Source: Pieris napi
Lineage: Eukaryota > Arthropoda > Insecta > Lepidoptera > Pieridae
Length of the DNA stretch: 64,000 bases
Assembly: GCF_905475465.1 (NCBI RefSeq)
Contig: NC_062257.1
Coordinates: 1,426,001 to 1,490,000, forward strand
Direction: 5' to 3'
The position numbers and the translations under genes are program-made. The notes below the pieces were generated by a model. It had not been told where the DNA came from. It searched no databases and was given only the letters and a program-made list of their open reading frames with translations. This document shows, piece by piece, positions 55,441 through 64,000 of the stretch. Each line of letters starts with the position of its first letter. The stretch's first letter is position 1.

Positions 55441-55775
55441 TGGGGCACAGATAAGTAGAATCTATGATGTTTATGTGTTTACTGTCACGGTACGTCATAG
55501 GACTTCAGTGACGCAGTCACGAAAATCGGTCACAGATTAGTCGAATTGACGTAGATTGTGATATTATTAGAAGCTATTACATAGCAAGTGTTCGTAACTA
55601 AGTAGGGACTCATACGCGCTCTCTATTGCATCCTATAGGATGATCTATCAGGTGCAGAAGCAAAAGCCTTGCAGATGGTCTTTAAGCATCGCCAACTTCC
55701 AAACGTCCACTCCGAGCTTAGAAGCTGAAAAAATATATTACTTGAGAATGGTTTGTATAAAGTCTTCCCAAATGG

Positions 55776-55852
55776 GTTTTTTATGGGACAGGAGGCAAAC
55801 AAACAGGCCGGTTACTTTGTGATAAGCACCGCCCATGGACGCCCAGTGCTCT
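55776..55852 (-). mobile_element. LINE family L, terminal fragment
   Basis: TTATGGGACAGGAGGCAAAC, TGTGATAAGCACCGCCCATG, GACGCCCAG. Confidence 0.6.
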
Positions 55853-56134
55853 TTTTTTTATTGTAGGTAGCTGGCTCCTCCACTGAAAGTCACAGCTCGC
55901 TAGTTGGCAAAAGGAAATGAATGTTTAAACGAACAAAGACTCCACCACCACGTGAATGTCGAGGCTATTTGACACCACGGGCTTGGTTGAAACCATTTGA
56001 ATTAGTGGTAGTGCATGTTAGTCTTAAGTGCTAAACAGTAGTAAGCGGAAAGAGAACACAATAACAGAGTGGTTTCTTAAAAGAGGCTGTAAGTAGTGTT
56101 ATGACACTTATATAAAATTTTCTTTAGTAAATAA

Positions 56135-56370
56135 CAATCAAATATATAGTATTTACAATTTCCTACATAGTAATAATAAAAAGAAAAATAAAACAAATTT
56201 TAAAAGTTTGGTTTGGCAGTGTACCTTTAATGCTGGCAGCATTTCCTTGCTGTATTGCGATACTTATTCGTTGAGGAAAGCACCAGCTCTGGGGTCGCCG
56301 GTACTATCTACCAGGCGCCAACTTAAATCTTTAATTAGATTGTGCACTCAAACCCCGCGGCCATAAAAAT
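56135..56370 (-). pseudogene. Family P module, minus strand
   Basis: TTCCTACATAGTAATAATAA, GGCAGTGTACCTTTAATGCT, GGCAGCATTTCCTTGCTGTA, TTGCGATACTTATTCGTTGA, AGCACCAGCTCTGGGGTCGC, ACCAGGCGCCAACTTAAATC. In reverse it encodes QRG/NAAS-like residues and GTL. Similar in length to 34035-34330. Confidence 0.65.
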
Positions 56371-56684
56371 AATTTGAAATTTTAGTAAATTAGTTTTAAA
56401 TTACGTATTATAAGTTAAGTTGGATCGTAATGTTAAGAGATGTGGATGTAGTACAAGCAGTAACAAATCTGTTACAAAAAATAATACTTAAATACACCGG
56501 TACTTTCGAAGTAATTTAGGCGAGTCTGACCTCTGAGATGTGGTTATAGCTAATTACTCATCGAGAGGTCTCAGATTCAATTTTAGTGCCCAATTTATTA
56601 TGCTTTTTATGCTTGTTAAAAATAGCCTCTCGAACGAATTGACTGAGAAAGTCTGTATTGAAACTTCAAAGTTATAATCTATAT

Positions 56685-57128
56685 ATATAAAAATGAAACC
56701 CGTTTTCCGTTGTCACGACATAACATGAAAACGGCTTGACCGATTTGTCTGATTTTTTTTATATAATATACCTTGAAGTAGTAGTTAGTAAGTTGTAGCA
56801 GTAAGTTGGATGGTTCTTACGGAGAAAAATTAAAAAAAATTGAGTGAAAACGTCTAAAAACAACACTTGTCCATATTCCCATACAAAATATTCGTAATAA
56901 TACTTAAAAGTCAATTTGAACTTTAATACCATAGCATAAAGTTCAAGTATTAGTGGAGGGGTTCCGGGAAGGTAAATTTTTATTTTTTGACATAATGTAT
57001 TTGTTGTCTTATCAACTTTCTTTTTTTTTATCTTACTAGCTAGCCCGGTGTCCCGAATAGCAGAATAAGTATTAAAAAAAATAAAGAATCGGCTGTTAGG
57101 CGGTACGATGTTCGCCAGGCCAGCTAGT
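56685..57128. mobile_element. Helitron-like or H-related non-autonomous element
   Basis: Starts TCTATATATATAAAAATGAA, AAACGGCTTGACCGATTTGT; centre TAGTGGAGGGGTTCCGGGAA; end with an inverted pair CTAGCTAGCCCGGTGTCCCG ... CGATGTTCGCCAGGCCAGCT-AG. I know similar sequence as a common lepidopteran repeat; classification as Helitron is tentative. Confidence 0.5.
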
Positions 57129-57143
57129 ATTAAATAAATAAAT

Positions 57144-57400
57144 CAGTGCTACCTTTTTAGGTCTGGGCCTCAGATGTTTTACGATCATTTGTCTTATAGG
57201 CAAGTAGGTGATCAGCCTGTGCCTGATATATGTCGACTTTTGTGACTAAGGCAAGCCGGTTTCCTCACGATGTTTTCCTTCACCGTTCAAGCTAATGCTA
57301 AATGCACATAGAAAGAAAGTCCATTGGTGCACGGGGATCGAACCTACGACCTCATGGATGAGAGTCGCACGCTGAAGCCACTAGTGGCTTGTGCTGCTCT
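57144..57400 (-). repeat. SINE family C, full length
   Basis: AGTGCTACCTTTTTAGGTCT, GGTTTCCTCACGATGTTTTC, AAAGTCCATTGGTGCACG, GATCGAACCTACGACCTCAT, GTCGCACGCTGAAGCCACTA. Confidence 0.85.
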
Positions 57401-57534
57401 ATAATAATAAAACTAAATGTAATTCTTTGGCCTCTATTGCCAAAAGAGTCCAGGTAGTTTTGCACGCCACGTCGCGCTCAACGACATCACACAGCGCTAG
57501 AGACAAGCAAACGTCCAGATGGGATGTCTTTGCT

Positions 57535-57725
57535 TCCTTGGAGGATGGGACGGACTTTGGTATGCTACGGTTCGGAAATACTACAGTAGACAGTGCCTAC
57601 ATAGTGCTGGTGAGCGGAAAAAATGGCCTAAAATGGGCTCATTTGTGGAAAGATAGACGTCGAGCTGTAACGTATTCTACCTCAACGTCTGATGAAATTC
57701 AGCTGCAGGTAATCTGAACAACTCC
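57535..57725 (-). mobile_element. LINE family L, coding fragment, diverged
   Basis: GGTTCGGAAATACTACAGTA, CTACATAGTGCTGGTGAGCG, TACCTCAACGTCTGATGAAA, TCAGCTGCAGGTAATCTGAA. Confidence 0.65.
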
Positions 57726-57861
57726 TCTCTAATTTTACTACACACAATTTCATAAAATCTTTCAAAAAATGAGGAGTTTGACGACATTGTAACACAATAT
57801 TTTATAGCTAAGCTATATTTTACATATAATAAGCCATTTAAACAGTATTTTTGTTAATATT

Positions 57862-58392
57862 AGTTGTGTCCTTTGCTCTATCGCAGAATAATTAACTAAC
57901 ACAGAGCAGAGCAAAGTTGGGTCCTTTGCTCTATTCAAGACTAATTAAGTACCACAGAGCAGAGCATAGTTGTGTCCTTTGCTCTATCGCAGAATAATTA
58001 ACTAACACAGAGCAGAGCAAAGTTGGGTCCTTTGCTCTATTCAAGACTAATTAAGTAACACAGAGCAGAGCATAGTTGTGTCCTTTGCTCTATCGCAGAA
58101 TAATTAACTAACACAGAGCAGAGCAAAGTTGGGTCCTTTGCTCTATTCAAGACTAATTAAGTAACACAGAGCAGAGCATAGTTGTGTCCTTTGCTCTATC
58201 GCAGAATAATTAACAAACACAGAGCAGAGCAAAGTTGGGTCCTTTGCTCTATTCAAGACTAATTAAGTACCACAGAGCAGAGCATAGTTGTGTCCATTGC
58301 TCTATTCAAGAATAATTACCTAACACAGAGCAGAGCAACGTTACGTCATTTGATATATTGAAGAATGAATAACACAGAGTAGAGCAAAGTAC
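57862..58392. repeat. 53-bp satellite array in 106-bp dimers (10 monomers)
   Basis: Monomer starts at 57862, 57915, 57968, 58021, 58074, 58127, 58180, 58233, 58286 and 58338. Types alternate: A (AGTTGTGTCCTTTGCTCTAT, CGCAGAATAATTAACTAACA) and B (AGTTGGGTCCTTTGCTCTAT, TCAAGACTAATTAAGTA). Each monomer has CTTTGCTCT near its start and AGAGCAAAG-like sequence at its end, so it can fold. The last two units are degenerate. Confidence 0.92.
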
Positions 58393-58934
58393 ACAATTGA
58401 ATAATTACCATTAAACCAAAGATTTATGTCAATAAATGAAAAGGCCCTATTAGCGCAATTATCCATATGAAACATAATTGTATAATAACTCTTTAAAGCT
58501 ATTTACTCATTACTACGGAAGATTTCTCTTTTACTACAAGACATTAATTGGTTTACCGATATATAGCGTAGTGTAAAATTAATGAGATATTAGGGAAATC
58601 GTTTGAATGCTATTTTTTTTTATTGAGAAAGATTTACAGCTTATAACTAACTTAAGCACAAAGTTCTTTGTACGCCATTAAACAAATCTTTGAGTTATTC
58701 AGTACTTAATAATTAAATGGATTGGTTACAATAAAATAATCCAACTATCTATATCTATCAAAGAAAGCAATAAACTAACTAAAATATAAATAAACTAAAA
58801 TTAATTGAGGAACAATTAGGGTTCACTTATATAACTTATGATACACTAGTTATTCCACTGTACTGCACCATTTTTAGCAATAAAAATTATTCAATACATT
58901 TAACTAAGTAATATCTAATTTGGCTGTGTAAGCC
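58393..58934. other. Unassigned AT-rich stretch
   Basis: Nothing recognised. Confidence 0.5.
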
Positions 58935-59020
58935 CAAGTAAAGAAGAAAATCCATTAGTCCACATGGGATCGAACCTACGGCCTCAGGGATCAGAGTCGC
59001 ACGCTGAAGCCAGCCCAACA
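58935..59020 (-). repeat. SINE family C, head half
   Basis: AAATCCATTAGTCCACATGG, GATCGAACCTACGGCCTCAG, GTCGCACGCTGAAGCCAGCC. Confidence 0.7.
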
Positions 59021-59433
59021 TCTCTACAAGAACCCAGTCCAAATCACAAACTGGGCGGCGCAACAAAAGCTTTCCCGTGTGCTCTCGTCTCATCAGAGGA
59101 TATCTCGTACAGTAATCGCTAACATTATCATAAACTTATTTTTTTCTTTTTAAAAACTTTAAAACGAAACATTTTCTTAAAGCAATTAAGTTTATGCATT
59201 CTTAATTACCAGAACGTAATTATAAAAATTCGCTGTATTATCCAGTAATGGAGAGATGCACTGATAATTGGAGTCGTGAGTTGCGAAAGTAGTGGCCATT
59301 GACCATTACCATTTGGTACCGCGCCGTGACAGTTCACACCCATTAGAAAACTGATTTTTTTTACATTTCAGTTTAAAGTTTAAAGATCGGAATATTCCTT
59401 TTCTTCACTAGACTACTTTATCTATATTTATAC

Positions 59434-59502
59434 TCAATCGGACGTCGAGGCAGAATACGAAATTCCAACTGTATCACCTCGACGTCCGTCGTTCCACAAC
59501 AG
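59434..59502 (+). mobile_element. LINE family L, short fragment cut by a foldback MITE
   Basis: CGGACGTCGAGGCAGAATAC, CACCTCGACGTCCGTCGTTC, CACAA; the sequence resumes at 59739 with CTGAGCATTTC (compare CACAACTGAGCGTTTT, complement of 42109-42124). Confidence 0.7.
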
Positions 59503-59738
59503 CCCTGCGATTCTGTAACTCACTTTTCGAAAGAGTCTACTCCAAAGAGAACAATATCAAAGTTAGAAGAAAGAAGAAGACTCTTTTATTTGAGCCGTTC
59601 TAATAAACAATAAACTACAAGCTTCCACCTTTTCAGAATGCCAAATCATAAAATGACTGCTTCACAACTGAATTCAGAGAGACCGCCGATGCGAAAACCG
59701 CTGAGTGAGTTCGAAAAGTGAGTTACAGAATCGCAGGG
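59503..59738. mobile_element. Foldback MITE, family F, with foreign insert between arms
   Basis: A left arm of only ~29 bases (CCCTGCGATTCTGTAACTCA then CTTTTCGAA), a 63-bp block 59533-59595 that is an inverted copy of 59850-59912, then the usual right arm to CAGAATCGCAGGG. Flanks CAG (59500-59502) and CTG (59739-59741). Confidence 0.8.
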
Positions 59739-59849
59739 CTGAGCATTTCTTTACACAGTTTTGAAATCGAAAAGTATATGATTCATTCATCAATCACAAT
59801 ACAAAAACTTTAACCAGAGAAAATCAAAATTATATTTAAATAATAAACA

Positions 59850-60275
59850 GCTCAAATAAAAGAGTCTACTTCTTTCTTCTAACTTTGATATTGTTCTCTT
59901 TGGAGTAGACTCTCGGGGTTAAATCTAATATAAAAGCTAAAAGCTAATTTTTAAAAGATTCAAGCGCCTGGTACTCAAAAGTCAAAAATCATTTATTCAT
60001 TAAGGTAACTATGTACACTTATGAACGTCAAAAAAGATACATTAAATGCTTCTAAATTTACATTTACTGCCAGTTGTCAAATCAAGGGCGTAGAACGGAA
60101 GAGAAGAACTGGCAATAAACTACCAGTGATCCCAGAACTGGTGCTTTCCTCAACGAATTAGCTAGGAATAACAGCTATAGGTAAAAGGACCAAACTTTAG
60201 AAATTTGTTTTAATTTACTCTTTGTCAAATTTCAATTATTATTATTACTATGTAGGCTATTGCATATTTGTATGT
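59850..60275 (+). pseudogene. Family P module split by a LINE tail
   Basis: TTGTTCTCTTTGGAGTAGAC, TCTCGGGGTTAAATCTAATA, CGCCTGGTACT up to about 59975; resumed at about 60121 by CCAGTGATCCCAGAACTGGT, GCTTTCCTCAACGAATTAG, and the UTR TTATTACTATGTAGGCTATT. Degenerate, no usable frame. Confidence 0.65.
59976..60122 (-). mobile_element. LINE 3' tail, family T, nested in family P
   Basis: AAAGTCAAAAATCATTTATT, TACACTTATGAACGTCAAAA, TTTACATTTACTGCCAGTTG, GAAGAGAAGAACTGGCAATA. The host module reads on both sides. Confidence 0.8.
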
Positions 60276-60590
60276 AAACTAAAAACTTCTTAATAACAAT
60301 GCCACCAACATTTCTAAAGCCGTACGTAGACATTCATCTGCCACCATGTTTATTAAATCAAAACGAATTACACATTATTAATGACTAGAAAAGCATTACT
60401 GTTTGTACCATTACAAGAGTAAATAAATGACTCTAGATGTCAAAAGGTCAAACGGTAATGATAGAGCAGAGACATTGTGTGTCAAGTGAACATTGAATAA
60501 TGTTACAGAACTTCTGTTAAAAGAAAGTATAATGCGATTTAAAAACTGTTTAAGTGATTATCATGTAATCTCTATTTCTTTAAAAAAGCA

Positions 60591-60865
60591 GTGGCGCTAC
60601 AACGTTTTTAGGTCCGGGCCTCAGATTTCTGTAGCTGTTTCATGATCATTTGTTAAGTAATCTAATAGCTAAGTAGATGACACACGCCGTCGACTTTTTG
60701 GGTCTAAGGCAAGCCGGTTTCCTCACAATATTTCCTTCACCGTTCGAGCGGTTAAATGCACACATAGAGAGAAAGTCCATTAGTGCACAGCAGGGGATCG
60801 AACCTACGACTTAAGGGATGAGAGTCGCATGCTGAAGCTACTTGGCCAAGCCAACACTTCTATAT
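60591..60865 (-). repeat. SINE family C, full length
   Basis: GTGGCGCTACAACGTTTTTA, ACGCCGTCGACTTTTTGGGT, GGTTTCCTCACAATATTTCC, GATCGAACCTACGACTTAAG, CTACTTGGCCAAGCCAACAC. Confidence 0.85.
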
Positions 60866-61379
60866 ACAGTTTAAAGTAATTGATTTAATCCTTCATTATT
60901 TATAATTGTCACTCAATTTTAATTATTTTTTTATAGCAGCTGAAAGCGAGAAAGTTAAAAGTTGTCAGCAATTAAACATTCACTCAAAATAAGAGCGTTT
61001 TGATGAATATTTAAAAAATATAATATATTAATTATTGTTACAAAGACAAATTTGTTATTTCATTTATTGTGGTAACTTTAGGACCTATCTGGTCGCCAAA
61101 CTCCAAAAAAGTAGATTATTTATTTCCATGTGTCGTCATCGTTTCTTGAAGTAGTGCGAATGGAAAAAGTATGTGGTGGAGTTGAGTAGTTTATGTTTCA
61201 TTTGAAAGATCGAAGTTGAAATAACTTTTTCCAAATATAGCCAATTTTTGACACTTTGAATTCATTTTATGACAAAAATAAATAGAACATAATTATGAAA
61301 TTTACACGATATATTTGATCGCAAGTCAAGTAATCCATTTCAGAAAAAAAAATATAAAATTACATTAATTTAATGTTGT
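60866..61379. other. Unassigned AT-rich stretch
   Basis: Nothing recognised. Confidence 0.5.
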
Positions 61380-61659
61380 ACATAACTAATTGTTATTACG
61401 GGCCGACGCCACGCGCCTCTCTGCGCACCGCAGTCCACCCCGAGACCCTGAGACAGCAATTCGTGCTGGGATAGGGCCTTAATAACGCTTCCACGTGCGA
61501 TTCACCATGCTCGTCCCTTATAGGTACTTATAACTTGTGTCTCTAGAACCTTCTGGATTTGGTCCAGGTATATCCGATTCCACCATCCACGGTTGCCTTG
61601 TATTAATCGCTTTTCATTCCTTTCATGGCCAAACCCCCTAAGCATTCCCTTTAGTATTC
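61380..61659. other. GC-richer unassigned block
   Basis: GGGCCGACGCCACGCGCCTC, CTGCGCACCGCAGTCCACCC, GATAGGGCCTTAATAACGCT, ACGGTTGCCTTGTATTAATC. Resembles transposon or retroelement 3' sequence in composition; no frame or second copy in the window. Confidence 0.4.
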
Positions 61660-61922
61660 TTGGGGCCGTTCAAGTATTACGTAAGCAGATTTACTAGAAT
61701 TTACCCCCCCCCCCCCCCTTCCTCTGGTCAGCAAAAATAAGCAAAGCTCTTAAAAATAATAGTTCATAAACGTATTTATTTTTTGTAGGAATCCTCGAAA
61801 GTGCATTTCGTGTTCAAGCATAGACAATGAGTGGGTAATATGCGTAAAAAAGTAAATAACTACTGTTGACGTTATCACGAAATAAGAAAATCAAAGATGA
61901 TAATACGTAATACTTGAACGTT
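61660..61922. mobile_element. Candidate MITE with a 15-C run
   Basis: CGTTCAAGTATTACGTA (left, about 61667) faces TACGTAATACTTGAACG (right, ending about 61921): 17-bp perfect terminal inverted repeats. A run of 15 C follows the left end at 61704-61718. No reading frame. Confidence 0.65.
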
Positions 61923-62344
61923 AAACGTCAACGTCAAACGTAGTAACGGAAAATCAATTTAAAAAAATTAAGAATTATAGAATTTCCAAATTTAATCTAA
62001 AATAATACCGAAAACTAAAACTTAATCTCACGGATTCATGAAATATTAAAACCGGTAGTCGCAACACGCAGATTCGTAAGTTAACATTTTGACAGATGCA
62101 ACTCACGTCAAATGAATCGTGACGTGTCTAGAATCTAGATAATAACAGTATTTAATGTATTTGCATGAACTATGAGCCATCATGTTGATTTGTCATGTTC
62201 GACTTTCCATTTCAGAAGTGTTTTCACGCGAGGATTGTGTTGGTTTATTTATAATTTGCAATATAAACTTAAAATTGAACTAATTTTTATATAATATACC
62301 GTACGCATCGACTGAACAGTTTTTTTTAAAGCAGTGTCTATAAT

Positions 62345-62492
62345 CTATTTTTTTAAAGAGTTTACTTTAGGGAGCAACTGATCCGTGTCTATGATATTTT
62401 TTTTAGAAATAAACAAATTTTTATGTAATACTCCGTACGCATAGAGTAAAGAGTTTGTTTTTAGGAAGCAAGTGATCCGTGTCTATAATCAA
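62345..62492. repeat. Two direct repeats ~95 bp apart
   Basis: AAAGAGTTTACTTTAGGGAG, CAACTGATCCGTGTCTAT at about 62356 and AAAGAGTTTGTTTTTAGGAA, CAAGTGATCCGTGTCTATAA at about 62450; ACCGTACGCAT / TCCGTACGCAT precede each. Confidence 0.6.
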
Positions 62493-63002
62493 TTTTTGAA
62501 TACACCAGACCCCGGAACCATAATTTTAGGAAATTAACTAATATTTTATGAATGCAAATAACAACGGTTTAAATAAATTATTTAAACCATTACAAAAAGT
62601 CAACGTGTTCACAGCTCGATACGCATACACGCCGATATGATGCTAACGGTACTTAACACGTCATATTACGGAAACAAAATGGCGGTCATTAGCAATTTTT
62701 GGGGCTTATATCAGTCATCTGTACATTATTGCGTTAGTATTTGGGTAATATTTAAAATGAAATGTGCAAAGTGGTGAGGTCGAAATACCACAGCCTGGTC
62801 CCAGAACATATGAATAAAAATTTAGAACGTTTACGTCATAGTTCGTACAATGCAATAGGTCAAAACTGTTAGGTGTTAAACATAATTCCTTCTTAAAATT
62901 TTAAATGCAATAATTAGAAGTTATTAAAAAAAGAGTTTCATTTTGACATAATCGTTGTTTATGTAAAATCAAGTTGTTTTTATGTTTTCCCTCCAATTAA
63001 CT

Positions 63003-63015
63003 GTTGCTAGGCAAC
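63003..63015. promoter_or_regulatory. X-box-like palindrome (RFX-type)
   Basis: GTTGCTAGGCAAC, identical to 27722-27734. TATAAAACA lies ~45 bases to the right (about 63059) and TTCCGGTAAGT, a good splice donor, at about 63152-63162. Confidence 0.45.
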
Positions 63016-63884
63016 GCGTTTGTCATTGTTGTGATAATCTATTCTTGGTGTCACAGACTATAAAACAAGGTAATTACCAAACAGGTTAGTGCACGAAGGT
63101 TTTATTCGGCACACATTCAAAAACATAAAAACAAAACGCCAATAAATACAGTTCCGGTAAGTAAAAATAAAACAATTTAGTTCCTTTTACGAGAAGTGGA
63201 TCAAGTCGCACGTTTCATGATTTATCTCGACTCGAGATCCGGTTTGCGTTTAGCGGCACCCACGTTTAGTTTTATCAAACTAAAGCAATCGTTTAGCACT
63301 TCATTCTTTACAATTATCGCTTTAATATTACTTATTACTTATAGTAAAAGTCGAGGAAATGCTTGAACAGAAACGTCTTTCATAAAATAATAAACTAAAG
63401 ATATTGTCTCTTTCTTTAAAAATGTATTTACGCTGTGATGGAAAGAGACAGATAACAATTTGTGAGAATAAAGCAATATGGAAATGTTTTGTCCGCGTTT
63501 GCTACAGTTGTGAACGGCTTCGTGATTGACTTTATGTACATTTTACTTATCAAATGTATAGATTAATTATTGTTCCAGCTGCAGTGCAAAACGATGACTG
63601 CTCAAATGACGGTTCTCTTTCCCCACAGAATGTTAACACGATCCTATATTAGTAACCAAGATCACAGATATCACTGACGTTTCGCAAAATGAATACAAAT
63701 AGCCGAAATTGGCCAAATTTTTATAAAACAATTCATATAAGCCCACGCACACGTCAAATATAGCGTCAAACGAAACACTACGTTTCCTCGTTTAATTTGT
63801 GATATTATTGCGTTTTAAAAATAGGTAAAAAATATATATAGACTAGTTGAGTTAAAATCTAATACGTCTTATATATATTATAGA

Positions 63885-64000
63885 TTACGAGCTGCTCCCG
63901 CGAACTTCGTTTCTCCTTAATGTGATTTTTCTTAGCCTTCCTTTTTAGTACACACATGGAACATTATGCTATGCTACCTCAAAGACTGTTCGGTTTTCTG
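63885..64000. repeat. Interspersed repeat, family I (runs off right edge)
   Basis: ACGAGCTGCTCCCGCGAACT, TCGTTTCTCCTTAATGTGAT, ATGGAACATTATGCTATGCT, AGACTGTTCGGTTTTC; a partner of 49140-49265. Confidence 0.65.

Larger units (their letters stand above)
61923..63880. other. Mostly unassigned DNA, no coding exon seen
   Basis: Contains the direct repeats at 62345-62492 and the X-box-like site at 63003. 63060-63160 could be a promoter and non-coding first exon on the + strand, ending at a GTAAGT donor (63157). Confidence 0.45.

Noticed and set aside
57862..58392. CRISPR-like regular array
   Set aside because: Units are contiguous 53-bp tandem repeats without unique spacers, in a eukaryotic genome.

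Overview
The window looks like non-coding, transposon-laden nuclear DNA of an insect, most probably a moth or butterfly. The composition is AT-rich. Almost every recognisable block is a decayed interspersed repeat: tRNA-derived SINEs, 5'-truncated non-LTR retrotransposon 3' ends of several lineages, and small palindromic or terminal-inverted-repeat elements. The particular SINE and LINE sequences (for example the 'AGTGGCTTCAGCGTGCGACTC' class SINE, split here only for description, and LINE tails ending in GAGTTTGAGTTTGA) are ones I associate with Lepidoptera; the species cannot be named from the sequence alone.

Only one convincing host gene is visible. It enters at the left edge on the minus strand: an uninterrupted 425-codon reading frame from an ATG at 1275-1273 to base 1, continuing off the window. 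It is Asn/Asp/Glu/Ser-rich and carries two near-repeated VKVE-type motifs, which suits the N-terminal part of a transcriptional regulator, but I do not recognise the protein. A plausible 5' leader with two short upstream ORFs lies at 1276-1613, behind a good-looking 3' splice acceptor, so much of the rest of the window may be an upstream intron or intergenic DNA of that gene.

Layout: 1-1.6 kb host exon and leader; 1.6-5.3 kb SINE pieces and quiet AT-rich DNA; 5.3-12.6 kb a direct duplication, palindrome-ended MITEs, LINE 3' ends and a GC-rich long-TIR element (9275-9776); 12.6-20 kb SINEs, LINE tails, a clustered MITE terminus and a degenerate ~75-bp tandem array; 20-27 kb more SINEs, a foldback MITE and RTE-like reverse transcriptase C-terminal relics; 27-32 kb an X-box-like motif and a ~76-bp minisatellite invaded by two MITEs; 32-44 kb dense nested retroelement fragments and a pogo/Tigger-like 571-bp element with TA duplications; 44-57 kb sparser repeats and two strong short hairpins; 57.1-60.9 kb a 53-bp satellite in dimeric higher-order form, a foldback MITE and a recent 63-bp inverted duplication; 60.9-64 kb mostly unassigned DNA with a second X-box-like palindrome.

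No intact transposase or reverse transcriptase, no genuine tRNA or rRNA gene, no CRISPR and no operon-like structure was found. The most interesting signals are structural: a foldback element family flanked by CWG trinucleotides whose middle base often differs between the two sides, the 106-bp higher-order satellite, the twice-invaded minisatellite, a retroelement C-terminal module present seven times, and two short near-perfect hairpins. All comparisons are within the window, by eye.
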